A stretch of DNA of 64,000 bases from Candidatus Zixiibacteriota bacterium (GTDB lineage Bacteria; RBG-13-66-14; B26-G2; WVWN01), in NCBI GenBank assembly GCA_030613505.1, contig JAUWLW010000001.1, positions 1 to 64,000 on the forward strand, written 5' to 3'. The notes below the pieces were generated by a model, which was given only the letters and a program-made list of their open reading frames with translations, did no database searches and was not told the origin of the DNA. Shown piece by piece: positions 27,201 to 34,887 of the stretch (within the stretch, counting starts at the first letter, position 1; each line of letters starts with the position of its first letter). Position numbers and translations under genes: made by a program.

Positions 27201-27470
27201 GTAAATTACCCGGGGGTGACCGGGGCGCCACACGTCAACCAACGGCTCCGCCGCGCAGAAACCTATACACCCGACCGCGACGATCTCGGCGTCGTAACCT
27301 TCCCGCTCGGCCGCGTTCAGCAACTCGAGGGTTACCTCCGACGCGCCGTTAGCTTGGCCGCAGGTCGCGGCCCCTACCGCGATGCGGGGTTTATCAGGAT
27401 AAAGCGCGGCCAAACCCCTATTCCTGGCCTCTTGTAAATCGCCCAATTCGTTAAAGCTCATATTACTCAC
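24282..27470 (-). CDS. NuoF-like NADH:acceptor subunit fused to a GltD/NfnB-like flavoprotein
   Basis: A 1062-residue fusion. Residues 20-120 are a thioredoxin-like 2Fe-2S domain (ATCGQANGA, VAVGCIGFC). Residues 150-570 are NuoF: the FMN/NADH motif GLRGRGGGGFPTGRKW, NADEGDPGAYMDR, and the cluster motif CGKCTPCRDG. Residues 575-1062 are a GltD-like subunit: Cys-rich N-terminal helices (CHHVCPVGMD, CGRVCHYPCEFKC), FAD motif VVGSGPAGLTCAYQLA and NAD(P) motif VGVVGGGNAAVDAART. Such a protein can accept NADH at one site and NADPH at the other, linking the Hdr-Mvh complex to both pools. It is followed at once by the ferredoxin-HdrA fusion. Confidence 0.92.
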   Translation of the reverse strand: MSNMSFNELGDLQEARNRGLAALYPDKPRIAVGAATCGQANGASEVTLELLNAAEREGYDAEIVAVGCIGFCAAEPLVDVWRPGHPRVIYREITPEKAGVLVAALAKGEDKPEWALCRMEAEEYILDGSTKEYDVSRGDGDLRDVPVYADTSFFRRQVKVALRNCGFIRPTELDEYVARGGLFGLYEVLRNKSPEDVVDAVTKSGLRGRGGGGFPTGRKWAFCRAAEGDEKYIICNADEGDPGAYMDRSVLESDPFSVLEGMIVGAYAVGNARRGYIYVRREYPHAIDVLTIAIEKLRDAGLLGENILGSGLDFDVELARGAGAFVCGEETALLQSIEGSRGMPRPRPPYPAEKGLFGKPTVINNVETWANVPVIVNRGAEWFAGIGTEGSKGTKVFSLVGNVNNTGLVEVPMGASMYDVVFDVGGGIPRNRALKAIQTGGPSGGCLPATMLGLHIDFDALTEAGSMMGSGGMIVMDEHTCPVEMARYFLSFCKDESCGKCTPCRDGIPAMLEILERITKGEGRDGDLETLEELGQAVKELSLCGLGQTAANPLLTTLRYFRDEYEAHIKQKKCPGAICKALVSAPCHHVCPVGMDPASYIGFIAQGRFDKAYEVITNASPFPGVCGRVCHYPCEFKCTSGDSADPIAIRALKRFVADYARNKNGRPKKAAAVKYDEKVAVVGSGPAGLTCAYQLALQGYEVTAFEALPVPGGMLAVGIPEYRLPRDILEFEIENVKRAGVKIETNVAVGKDVTLDELRARGYKAFFVATGAHAGLKLGVEGEEAEGVVDAVAFLREVNLGRGDKPGEMVGVVGGGNAAVDAARTALRMGSSDVHILYRRTRKEMPAQDEEIEAALDEGIKLHLLVAPKRVITEDGRVTAVECLKMELGDVDASGRRRPVPIDGSEFILELDALIPAISQEPDLTCLEGADTVEVSKWKTIVANEETLQTTVPDVFAGGDVVTGPWTVTGAMGHGKLAAEVIHKYLRGEPLQPTYEPTRPTVEVPTYQMTEEELATIVHRPGVPCQSAPDRVKNFDEVDLRLSDEQAVDEAKRCLRCDATSA

Positions 27471-27508
27471 CTTCGCCGTCGGTGTTCAGGGGTGAGCGCG
27501 CAGGGTTA

Positions 27509-28003
27509 TTACGCTACCGCTTCCACTTCTTCTTCGGCGGCCTTCGCCTTTACTTTGCCGATTAACTCCGACGTCTTTTTCGTCGTCATGTGGCCGTGAT
27601 ATTCGTCGTTCACCATCACTATCGGCCCCAGCGCGCAAGCGCCGAGGCAGTGAACGTTCTCGAGCGAGAGAGCGCCGTCGTCGGTGGTTTCGCCCGGCTC
27701 GACGCCGAGCTCCTCGATAACGGTCTCGAATATGCTCCTCGAGCCACGGACGATGCAGGCCGTTCCGGTACAGACCTTGACGTGGTTGCGCCCTTTCGGC
27801 GTCGCCGTGAAGGCATTGTAGAACGTCGCGGCGCCGAGCAATCGCTCCAACGGGACGTCCAATTCCTCGGAGGCCAGGATCAAAACCTTTTCGGGAACGA
27901 AGTTGAATTCGTCCTGGATGTCCAATAAGAGCTCGACCAGACCCGCCTCTCGTTGGCGGAAGTTCTCCACCAGCGTCTCGGCCCTTTCCATATCAACTGC
28001 CAT
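27509..28003 (-). CDS. NuoE/HydC-like 2Fe-2S subunit
   Basis: A 164-residue thioredoxin-like [2Fe-2S] protein with four ligands in CTGTACIVRG and CLGACALGP, as in NuoE and in the small subunit of bifurcating hydrogenases. It partners the NuoF-like protein encoded 38 bases downstream. The N-terminal helical half (QDEFNFVPEKVLILASEEL) is also typical. Confidence 0.94.
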   Translation of the reverse strand: MAVDMERAETLVENFRQREAGLVELLLDIQDEFNFVPEKVLILASEELDVPLERLLGAATFYNAFTATPKGRNHVKVCTGTACIVRGSRSIFETVIEELGVEPGETTDDGALSLENVHCLGACALGPIVMVNDEYHGHMTTKKTSELIGKVKAKAAEEEVEAVA

Positions 28004-28043
28004 ATCTTATCCTCCCGCGACCGCGGTATCGGCCGGCCGGGGA

Positions 28044-28949
28044 CTATTCGCCCGCCGCGGCCCGGATTTTTTCTTTTTCCTCCAGCTTCTTGGCTTTGAT
28101 CGTAGTCCCCTCCACCGCCACGATGAGCTTGGACGGGTAGGGGATGCGCGGACAGTTCTCCCAACAATCGCCGCAGCTGTTGCATTTTTCGAGGTCGACG
28201 CACCGCGCCTTCTTCTTGACCGTAACTTTGAAGTTGCCGACGAAGCCGTCCACGTTCGTAACTTCGGAGTACGTGAGGAGCTCAATGTTGGGGTGTACGC
28301 CTACGTCGACCATTTTGGGCGTTAGGATGCAGGCGGCGCAGTCGAGCGTGGGGAAGGTCTTGTCGAACGTCGCCATGTGGCCGCCGATGCTCGCCTCGCG
28401 CTCGACGAGGTAGACCTTCTTGCCGGAGTCGGCGATGTCGAGCGCGGCCTGGATGCCGGCGATGCCGCCGCCCACGACGAGCGCCTCGGGCAGAACCTCG
28501 ACCAGCGTGGGCGTCAACGGCTCCTGCAGCGCCACCCGCCGCACCTCGCCGTGCACGAGCTGCTTCGCTTTATCGGTGGCCAGGTCTCGGTCTTCCGAAA
28601 CCCACGAGACGTGTTCGCGGATATTGGCCATAGCGAACAGGTACGGGTTGAGGCCGGCGTCGGCGCAGGTCCGCCGGAACGTCCGCTCGTGCATCAGCGG
28701 CGAACAGGAGGCGACGACGACGCGGTTAAGGCCCAGCTCCCGGATGTCCTTCTTGATGAGCTCCTGGCCGGGGTCGGAACACATAAACTGGTATTCCCGC
28801 GCCACCGCTACGCCCGGCAGGCTGGCGGCATCCGCCACCACCGCCGGCACGTCCACCATACCCAGGATGTTGTGGCCGCAGTGGCATATGTAGACGCCGA
28901 TTTTCGGCTCTTCCTCTTCGCCGGTTTTGGGTTCCTCTTCCGCCACCAT
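28044..28949 (-). CDS. N-terminal half of HdrA (split)
   Basis: A 301-residue protein equal to the first half of HdrA: the cysteine motif YICHCGHNI, MCSDPGQELIKKDI, ASCSPLMHERTFRRTC, the FAD motif VVGGGIAGIQAALDIA, GGHMATFDKTFPTLDC, and a first ferredoxin motif CVDLEKCNSCGDCWENCP. It ends in a charged tail at the point where intact HdrA would continue. The matching second half is fused to a NuoG-like ferredoxin at 22419-24242. It lies directly downstream of hdrB and hdrC. Confidence 0.93.
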   Translation of the reverse strand: MVAEEEPKTGEEEEPKIGVYICHCGHNILGMVDVPAVVADAASLPGVAVAREYQFMCSDPGQELIKKDIRELGLNRVVVASCSPLMHERTFRRTCADAGLNPYLFAMANIREHVSWVSEDRDLATDKAKQLVHGEVRRVALQEPLTPTLVEVLPEALVVGGGIAGIQAALDIADSGKKVYLVEREASIGGHMATFDKTFPTLDCAACILTPKMVDVGVHPNIELLTYSEVTNVDGFVGNFKVTVKKKARCVDLEKCNSCGDCWENCPRIPYPSKLIVAVEGTTIKAKKLEEKEKIRAAAGE

Positions 28950-28962
28950 AATTATCTCCGCC

Positions 28963-29844
28963 TCAGACTATCTTCGCCAACAAGGCGTCGGCGGACACCC
29001 TGTGGTCGTCGATCTCGAGGTCGCCGGGCGGGATGCCCATGGCGAGCCCCACGACTTGCGTGAAGTATAATATCGGGATATTAAATTCCTGGTTCCAGTA
29101 CTCGCCCGCTTCCTTCTGGAAGTTATCGAGGTTGAACTGGCAGAGCGGGCAACAGGTCACGACGGCGTCGGCGCCTCTATCCTTGGCGGATTTGAGCAAT
29201 AGGCCGATCATACGCGCCGCGATCTCGGGCTGCGTAGTAATAAAAGTCCCGGCGCAGCACTTCGTCTTCACCGGGTAATAAACGACCTGGGCGCCCAGTA
29301 GCTCCAAGTAGTCGTCGAACTTGGTGGGCATGTCGTAGTGGTCGAACTCGTTCTTGGGCCGCACGATTTGGCAGCCGTAGTACGGCGCCAACCTCACCAT
29401 CTCTAAATTCTTTGTGATCTTGGATTTAAGTAATTCTTCCGGAACGTCGTTGATGTACACGTCGAGGAGGTGACGAACTTTGACGTTGCCCTCGTAGCGG
29501 AGGCCGGCGGCGGAGAGCGCGTCGTTGACGCGATCGAACAACTTCGGGTCCTCGGCCATGTAGTGTACGGCGTTGTTGAGGACCGCGAAGCACGCGCTGC
29601 ACGGCGCGACGACCTGGGCGCCCCCGTCCTCCGCGGTTTTCTCCGCGATCGCGAGGTTGCGGCTCGCGATGGAGAACGCCTCGACGTGGTCGTACGACAT
29701 GTAGGCCGTGGCGCCGCAGCAGTTCCAGTCCTCGATCTCCCTCAATTCTATCCCCAGCGGTAGCGCCGTCGCGGCTATCGAAGCGGCGTACGGCTTCGCG
29801 GTAGCGCCAAGCGAACATCCCGGATAATACGTATACCTCGTCAT
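28963..29844 (-). CDS. hdrB: Heterodisulfide reductase subunit B-like protein
   Basis: A 293-residue HdrB with two CCG domains. YYPGCSLGAT and the pattern C...CCG (DWNCCGATAYM, APCSACF) form the first, and PYYGCQIVRP with TKCCAGTF and TCCPLCQFN the second. These bind the non-cubane [4Fe-4S] clusters that split a disulfide in methanogens. Bacteria lack CoM-S-S-CoB, so the substrate here is unknown. It overlaps hdrC by four bases. Confidence 0.94.
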   Translation of the reverse strand: MTRYTYYPGCSLGATAKPYAASIAATALPLGIELREIEDWNCCGATAYMSYDHVEAFSIASRNLAIAEKTAEDGGAQVVAPCSACFAVLNNAVHYMAEDPKLFDRVNDALSAAGLRYEGNVKVRHLLDVYINDVPEELLKSKITKNLEMVRLAPYYGCQIVRPKNEFDHYDMPTKFDDYLELLGAQVVYYPVKTKCCAGTFITTQPEIAARMIGLLLKSAKDRGADAVVTCCPLCQFNLDNFQKEAGEYWNQEFNIPILYFTQVVGLAMGIPPGDLEIDDHRVSADALLAKIV

Positions 29845-30431
29845 GGCCGCATCGCCGCCTCTTCGCGCGATTTCGCGATGATTTTTCTTACGTCGCTCAC
29901 GCTCTTAGATTTCTTGGGAAATATCTCGAGCCGGCCGGTTCTGAGGAGGCTCAAACCCATACCGGTATACTTCAGCGCGGAGAAAATACCGGTGGATAGG
30001 AAATACTTTAAAAGCAACCACATCTCGTTATTGCGGCCGAGAGACTTGACGTTGTCCGCGAATTCCTTTGACAATATCCGAGCACGTTTGGCGTCCGGGT
30101 TCTTGTAGCCTTCCCGCATCGCGATCTGTTTGAGCTTATACATGAAATCCGTTATCTTGATCTCTTTCGGACACCGGACGTAACACGAGTAACACGACGC
30201 GCACATCCAAATCGTGTTGGAATTAAGTACGCGGTCGCGATAACCGGCTCGGACAAAAGCCATAATTTCCCGCGGGCTCGAGTCCATAAAACGGACCGTC
30301 GGACAAGCGCCCGAACAAGTACCGCATTGAATACACGCCGCCGCGGCCTCGCCGCCCGGCATAGCGAGTATTTCGTCTAGAAAATGTGAGTCGGGCTGGT
30401 CCAGCCACAAGCCTATTCTTATATCTGCCAT
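29841..30431 (-). CDS. hdrC: Heterodisulfide reductase subunit C-like protein
   Basis: A 196-residue HdrC starting at the ATG at 30431, which has GAGGAGG just upstream. Two [4Fe-4S] motifs are clear: CIQCGTCSGACP and CASCYSCYVRCP. HdrC carries electrons between HdrA and HdrB. It is the first gene of the electron-transfer block and follows a 302-base gap that probably holds a promoter. Confidence 0.94.
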   Translation of the reverse strand: MADIRIGLWLDQPDSHFLDEILAMPGGEAAAACIQCGTCSGACPTVRFMDSSPREIMAFVRAGYRDRVLNSNTIWMCASCYSCYVRCPKEIKITDFMYKLKQIAMREGYKNPDAKRARILSKEFADNVKSLGRNNEMWLLLKYFLSTGIFSALKYTGMGLSLLRTGRLEIFPKKSKSVSDVRKIIAKSREEAAMRP

Positions 30432-30733
30432 CGGTCCTCCTCGTGGCGCCCGCACTTTCAATACAACGTTTTTTACAGGTAGTCCGGACGCCCGACTACG
30501 CCGCGGGCAATTTCCTTCTATGCCGTATCTCCGCCGTCCGCTACTCCGGTTTAATTATGACGAAATAAGTTATATAACGTTACTTTTTTCACAAATTAAA
30601 ACCCCACTATATTGCCGAAGCGCTTTCCCTTGGCGAAGCTTCGAAACCGGTAATCTCGGCCCCAGCTATCTAATTGAAAGGAATATTAAAACGCCGGAGA
30701 ATACTTCGAAACGACACACTCGTCGGCTTTTCC
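30432..30733 (-). promoter_or_regulatory. AT-rich leader or promoter region before hdrC
   Basis: This 302-base stretch has no credible gene. It is richer in AT than its surroundings (for example TATATAAC around 30570), consistent with a promoter for hdrC and downstream genes, though no clean -35/-10 pair with 16-18 spacing was found. A hairpin with GTAGTC at 30479-30484 and GACTAC at 30494-30499 lies in what would be the 5' leader, about 50 bases before the start codon. Confidence 0.4.
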
Positions 30734-31240
30734 TCAAGTTCGATTCAATAAAATCGCGAATTCTACGACGGTACCCTCGCCCGCCGTCGACGTGATCTTT
30801 AAAAAATCGACGTTGCCCCGTATGTTGGGAAGGCCGAGGCCGGCGCCGAACCCCATCTCGCGAACCTCCGGGGTGGCGGTGCTCCAACCGGGTTGCATGG
30901 CTTGCTCGATGTCCGGTATCCCGGGGCCGCGGTCCTCGACGACGACGTAAATACACAGCGGCGAAACGCGCGCTTTTATAGACCCCTCTTGGGCGTAAAC
31001 CGTGACGTTTACTTCGGCCTCGAAGCAGGCTATCGCCGTCCGCCGCACCACCTGGGGCGATATGGCCAGCTTCTTAATAAGACGTTTAATCTGGCTCGCG
31101 CCCGCGCCGGCGTTCGCGAAGTCGCCCCCCGCTATCTCCTTTTCAGTCTCGATCGTCTCCGCCGGGGCGACGTTCCCGCAACCCTTTATCTCTTCGGCGT
31201 CGACTCCGTCCCTGGTCCAGATAAACTCGGCGGCACCCAT
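30734..31240 (-). CDS. HATPase-type (RsbT/anti-sigma-like) ATP-binding protein
   Basis: A 168-residue protein with a GHKL ATPase fold. The N-box region is around RRTAIACFEAEVN, G1 is VVVEDRGPGIPD, and a later glycine motif is GFGAGLGLPNIRGNVD. There is no histidine-kinase phosphoacceptor domain, so it resembles switch proteins of the RsbT or SpoIIAB kind. Related stand-alone ATPases occur beside DRTGG proteins in operons of bifurcating NADH-linked hydrogenases, where their role is unclear. It follows the DRTGG gene by nine bases. Confidence 0.8.
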   Translation of the reverse strand: MGAAEFIWTRDGVDAEEIKGCGNVAPAETIETEKEIAGGDFANAGAGASQIKRLIKKLAISPQVVRRTAIACFEAEVNVTVYAQEGSIKARVSPLCIYVVVEDRGPGIPDIEQAMQPGWSTATPEVREMGFGAGLGLPNIRGNVDFLKITSTAGEGTVVEFAILLNRT

Positions 31241-31249
31241 CCCACGCCG

Positions 31250-31624
31250 CTACTCCGGTGCGCCGGGGGGCGTGTACACGCCGCTCTTAGCCCCGAGCTG
31301 GTAGACCCGGCCGCACGTCTCGTACATCGTCTTGGGCGTGAGTATTACCGGGAGGCCCATCTCACGCGCGTACTCCACGACACCCTCTTCAGGTATCTTT
31401 CCGCGCACGAAACAAATGCCTATTAGGTCTATCATGTCCGCCGCGCGCAATATCTGTATCTTCGCCAGGCCCGTAATTAGAAACGCCCCCACGTCTCGAC
31501 AACACAGGATGTCGCTGACGAGGTCGGACGCTATCACGACGCCGACGTCGCGGTCCAAACCGTCTTCGCCGGCCAAAACTTCGGCGCCCAACGCTTCAGC
31601 GACGTCGCGGATTTTTACAGCCAA
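31250..31624 (-). CDS. DRTGG-domain protein
   Basis: A 124-residue protein of the DRTGG family (VIASDLVSDILCCRDVGAFLITGL is the core, seen here as consecutive segments around residues 29-55). The start is a TTG with GAGGAG upstream. DRTGG domains are associated with CBS domains and phosphotransacetylase regulation and are found at the head of HydABC-like operons. Here it begins the whole hydrogenase array, which suggests a regulatory role with the HATPase. Confidence 0.8.
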   Translation of the reverse strand: MAVKIRDVAEALGAEVLAGEDGLDRDVGVVIASDLVSDILCCRDVGAFLITGLAKIQILRAADMIDLIGICFVRGKIPEEGVVEYAREMGLPVILTPKTMYETCGRVYQLGAKSGVYTPPGAPE

Positions 31625-31692
31625 CGGTGGGAACTCCTCGCCGGTGGGGGAAAACGCTTTGCTACTAATTTCACAAATACGTAAAAATTCTT

Positions 31693-31754
31693 TTCATTCA
31701 AAAGAACCAAAGACCCTCTAAAGAGCGAAATGAGGGTTCATTCTAAAAGAACCG
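31693..31754. repeat. Pair of 16-17 bp direct repeats with an inverted repeat between
   Basis: TTCATTCAAAAGAACC at 31693-31708 recurs as TTCATTCTAAAAGAACC at 31738-31754, 45 bases apart. ACCCTC and GAGGGT form an inverted pair between them (about 31712-31737). The whole block lies 69-130 bases upstream of the TTG start of the first gene of the hydrogenase array, in AT-rich DNA, so it is a good candidate operator. Confidence 0.5.
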
Positions 31755-31858
31755 ATTTCGAATGTCAAGGTTTTTTTCGGCGTCGGGCCGGAAAAATTTC
31801 ACGCCGCCGCCACCAGTTTTTGGCGACGTCTTTTGAAACGCGGCTCTCCGGCGCGGCG

Positions 31859-33316
31859 CTACCCTTTTATAACCCCCAGCGGCTCGAGGCGCGCCACCGC
31901 CTTCGATATGCCGGCGTTAGTCACGACGTTCACCACGTCGCTCACGTCCTTGTAGGCTTCGCTCATCTCCTCGGCCAGCGTCTTGGGCGAGCGGCACACG
32001 ATCTCGATGCCGCGGTCCTCGAGCTCGCGGGATATGGACCGCCCCTTGGCCTTACGCGTCGCCTCCTTGCGGCTCATGACGCGGCCCGCGCCGTGGCAGG
32101 TCGAGCCCCACGTCTCGGCCATCGCGCGCTCGGTGCCCAGCAGCACGTACGACTCGGTCCCCATATCGCCGGGTATGATGACCGGCTGGCCCAGGTTCCG
32201 GTACACGTCGGCCAGCTCGGCCTGGCCCGGGCCGAAGGCGCGGGTGGCGCCCTTGCGGTGGACGAGCAACTTCTCGCGCCGGCCGTCGACTTCGTGGGTT
32301 TCGAACTTGGCGATGTTGTGGGCTACGTCGTATATGAGGTTCATACCCAGGTGGCGGGGGGAGGCGCCCAGCGACTTGGCGAAGACCTCCTCCGCCCAGT
32401 GCATCATTACCTGCCGGTTGGCCCAGGCGTAGTTGGCCGCGGCGTTCATCGCGCCCAGGTAACCCCGACCCTCGTCCGACTTTATGGGCGCGCAGGCGAG
32501 CTGCTGGTCGGGGACCGTTATCTTGTAGCGGTCCATCGCCCGCCGCATTACCTTCACCCAATCGTCGCACACCTGGTAGCCGAGGCCGCGGGAGCCGGAG
32601 TGAATCATGAGCGTGACGCCGTCGACGTCGAGGCCGAAGACTCGCGCCGCGGCCTCGTCGAAGACCTCTACCACCCGGCCTATCTCGATGAAGTGGTTGC
32701 CGGCGCCCAGCGTCCCGAGCTGCGGCCGGCCGCGCTCCAGCGCCCGCGCCGACAGCGCGTCCGGGTCCGCGCCCGGCAGCGAGCCGCCGGCCTCCGTGCG
32801 CTCGAGGTCGCCGGCGTCGCCGAAGCCCTGCCCCACCGCCCACCGCGCGCCGTCCCGCAGCGCCTTCTTCAGCTCGGCCTCGCTCAGCCGCAGCTTGCTC
32901 TTGGTGCCGATGCCGCACGGTATGGCGTCGTACAGTCCTTGCAGCAACCCGCGGACCTTGCCGCGTACGTCGTCGACGGTGAGCGACGTGCTCATAAGGC
33001 GGACGCCGCAGTTGATGTCGTAGCCCACGCCCCCCGGCGAGACGACGCCGTCGTCCTCGCGCGTCGCCGCCACGCCGCCGATGGGGAAGCCGTATCCCCA
33101 GTGGATGTCCGGCATGGCGAGCGAGTGACCCACGATACCCGGCAGCGTGGCGACGTTCGCCACCTGCTGGGGCGTCTTATCCATACGGACGCGCTTGAGC
33201 ATCTTCTCGTCGGCGTATATCAAGCCGTCGACGCGCATACGGCCGTCGTACGACTTCGGCAGCCGCCAGCGCCACGGGTCAACCTTCTCAAGCGGTCCTT
33301 GCCATTCCTCGGCCAA
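31859..33316 (-). CDS. rtcB: RNA-splicing ligase RtcB
   Basis: A 485-residue RtcB, the GTP- and Mn-dependent ligase joining 2',3'-cyclic phosphate and 5'-OH RNA ends. Seen motifs are GGVGYDINCGVRL (metal Asp/Cys), HSGSRGLGYQ, NYAWANRQ, and CHGAGRVMSR carrying the guanylylated His of the family. The present start is a TTG with GGAGG nine bases upstream, supplied by the adjacent insert. An 88-base copy of the 5' end with what looks like the original ATG and ribosome-binding site survives 1.7 kb away at 35016-35103. The insert has thus replaced the gene's start codon and upstream region. Confidence 0.95.
   Translation of the reverse strand: MAEEWQGPLEKVDPWRWRLPKSYDGRMRVDGLIYADEKMLKRVRMDKTPQQVANVATLPGIVGHSLAMPDIHWGYGFPIGGVAATREDDGVVSPGGVGYDINCGVRLMSTSLTVDDVRGKVRGLLQGLYDAIPCGIGTKSKLRLSEAELKKALRDGARWAVGQGFGDAGDLERTEAGGSLPGADPDALSARALERGRPQLGTLGAGNHFIEIGRVVEVFDEAAARVFGLDVDGVTLMIHSGSRGLGYQVCDDWVKVMRRAMDRYKITVPDQQLACAPIKSDEGRGYLGAMNAAANYAWANRQVMMHWAEEVFAKSLGASPRHLGMNLIYDVAHNIAKFETHEVDGRREKLLVHRKGATRAFGPGQAELADVYRNLGQPVIIPGDMGTESYVLLGTERAMAETWGSTCHGAGRVMSRKEATRKAKGRSISRELEDRGIEIVCRSPKTLAEEMSEAYKDVSDVVNVVTNAGISKAVARLEPLGVIKG
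33228..33315. repeat. Direct repeat B, copy inside the intact rtcB
   Basis: These 88 bases match 35016-35103 with one substitution (a at 33239 against g). They span the first 29 codons of rtcB. Near identity shows that this duplication is much younger than repeat A. Confidence 0.95.
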
Positions 33317-33346
33317 AGTGTCTAAACCTCCGCATAATTTAACGAG

Positions 33347-33916
33347 CTATTCATCTACGCCTAGTATCAAAACCGGGATATCGATGTCCGCGATTCCACG
33401 ATGTTCTAAATCCCAAACGAACTGCTCGAAATATGAAACCCCCGAAGACATTTCATTGACGAATTTTTTAACCGGCACGATCTCTATACCTGCATTAATA
33501 AAACCCAAATTATGGAAAACGGTCATTTTAGCGCAAACGTTGTATACCATGAAAGCGTACTTACCGAACTGGACCTCTACCCCCGCATTCCCTTTTACGT
33601 AATCCATATCCCTAAAAGCACCGCGACTAGGCTCCGGTGGTGTATAACCCTTTTTATAATAATCCCTCGTATACTCACAACGCACCTTTTGGTTTTCCCA
33701 ACCCCTCTTATTAAAACCCCCTTTGAATGCAGTATTTAAAGCAACCGGCGAATATAGTATTTTCCCAACCATAGTTTTTTCCTTACTTTTTTTAATTTTA
33801 CATTTTTTCGCATTTACTTCTTTAATAATACTCTCCACCTCGCTCAATAAACGTTTCCGGCGCCGTTTAAAAAATTCTTTTCCTCTGTTAAACGAAAACT
33901 CGGCAGCGATTATCAT
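33347..33916 (-). CDS. Type II restriction endonuclease, BglII/BstYI-like
   Basis: A 189-residue protein. The segment VEVQFGKYAFMVYNVCAKM with its E-x-Q pair and the downstream GIEIVPVKKF and MSSG elements match my recollection of the BglII/BstYI family, whose active site uses Asp, Glu and Gln. A basic N-terminal helix region (KRRRKRLLSE) precedes it. It overlaps the methyltransferase by four bases (ATGA), the usual arrangement that lets the protective enzyme be made first. Recognition sequence cannot be told; the family cuts GATC-centred sites. Confidence 0.75.
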   Translation of the reverse strand: MIIAAEFSFNRGKEFFKRRRKRLLSEVESIIKEVNAKKCKIKKSKEKTMVGKILYSPVALNTAFKGGFNKRGWENQKVRCEYTRDYYKKGYTPPEPSRGAFRDMDYVKGNAGVEVQFGKYAFMVYNVCAKMTVFHNLGFINAGIEIVPVKKFVNEMSSGVSYFEQFVWDLEHRGIADIDIPVLILGVDE

Positions 33917-34887
33917 AGTAATTTGTTATCCCCTTCCTCGTCGTTCCACTCGTCGGGCAACTTCGAAACCCTCTCACTACCAGTCGGCTTAAAAATTGGT
34001 TTCCCTAAGGGCCTTCTCTTTAAAGTACCTCCGAAAAGAGCCTTTATCCTTTTTTTAGCCACCTCTACATATTCGTGTTCTTTATCGCAACCTATTCCTT
34101 TCCTCTCGTGGACTAACCCGGCAATCAGCGCAGAACCAACCCCGCAGTAAGGGTCCAATACCCAGTCGTCCTTATCGGTTAACGCAAGAACACACCTCTC
34201 TACCAATTCTACGGGGAACTGGCACGGGTGCTGGGTTTTTTCGGGATGATTCGCTTTTACGTTCGGTATCTCCCAAATACCTTTTTCCCAATCGCTGGCA
34301 ACTACTTCCCAAACGTCGGAGGGGTTCTTGCCTAATGGATTTCCAGAAGGTTTGCCCTTATTAGGGCCTTTAAAATGCCTCTTCCCGGGGTATTTCGCCG
34401 GAATTCGTACCGGGTCGAGGTTGAATTTATAATCGTCGCTTTTCGTGAACCATAATATCGTCTCATACCTCCCTGAAAACCTAAGAGATGCGTGTAAGCC
34501 ATGCCCGAAACGCCAAATAATCCTATTCCTAAGTTTTAAACCGCGCTTTTTGAACATGTCGTAGAAAAATATATCCAGGGGAAACACCTCCCTTTTTTCG
34601 ACGTAATTCCCGACTTCCCAGCAAATACTCCCGTCGTCACTCAATATCCTTACGACCTCATTTATTACCTCTTCCTGCTCCTCAAGGTATTGCTCGATAC
34701 TCCTTTTATTTTCGTATATCTTACCTATATTATAAGGGGGTGAGGTAACGATTAAAGTAATTTCGTTATCGGGTATCGTCTTTAGGAATTCGCCCGCATA
34801 ACCTTCGTGTAATACGATAGAATAGGACGTATCGAATTCGCTCGATATTTCCGGTGGCCCATCAAAATATAAGCGTTTTGAAACCAT
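33913..34887 (-). CDS. DNA (N4-cytosine or N6-adenine) methyltransferase
   Basis: A 324-residue amino-methyltransferase. Catalytic motif TSPPYN is near residue 52 and the AdoMet-binding motif DPYCGVGSALIAG near 243, an order typical of the beta class. SPPY with the neighbouring features is common in N4-cytosine enzymes but does not exclude N6-adenine. AGGAAAAAG precedes the ATG. It protects sites of the endonuclease encoded by the overlapping gene. Codon use is AT-rich like the rest of the insert. Confidence 0.9.
   Translation of the reverse strand: MVSKRLYFDGPPEISSEFDTSYSIVLHEGYAGEFLKTIPDNEITLIVTSPPYNIGKIYENKRSIEQYLEEQEEVINEVVRILSDDGSICWEVGNYVEKREVFPLDIFFYDMFKKRGLKLRNRIIWRFGHGLHASLRFSGRYETILWFTKSDDYKFNLDPVRIPAKYPGKRHFKGPNKGKPSGNPLGKNPSDVWEVVASDWEKGIWEIPNVKANHPEKTQHPCQFPVELVERCVLALTDKDDWVLDPYCGVGSALIAGLVHERKGIGCDKEHEYVEVAKKRIKALFGGTLKRRPLGKPIFKPTGSERVSKLPDEWNDEEGDNKLL

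Noticed and set aside
31730-33325. 531-codon plus-strand frame opposite rtcB
   Set aside because: Antisense shadow of a strongly conserved gene.
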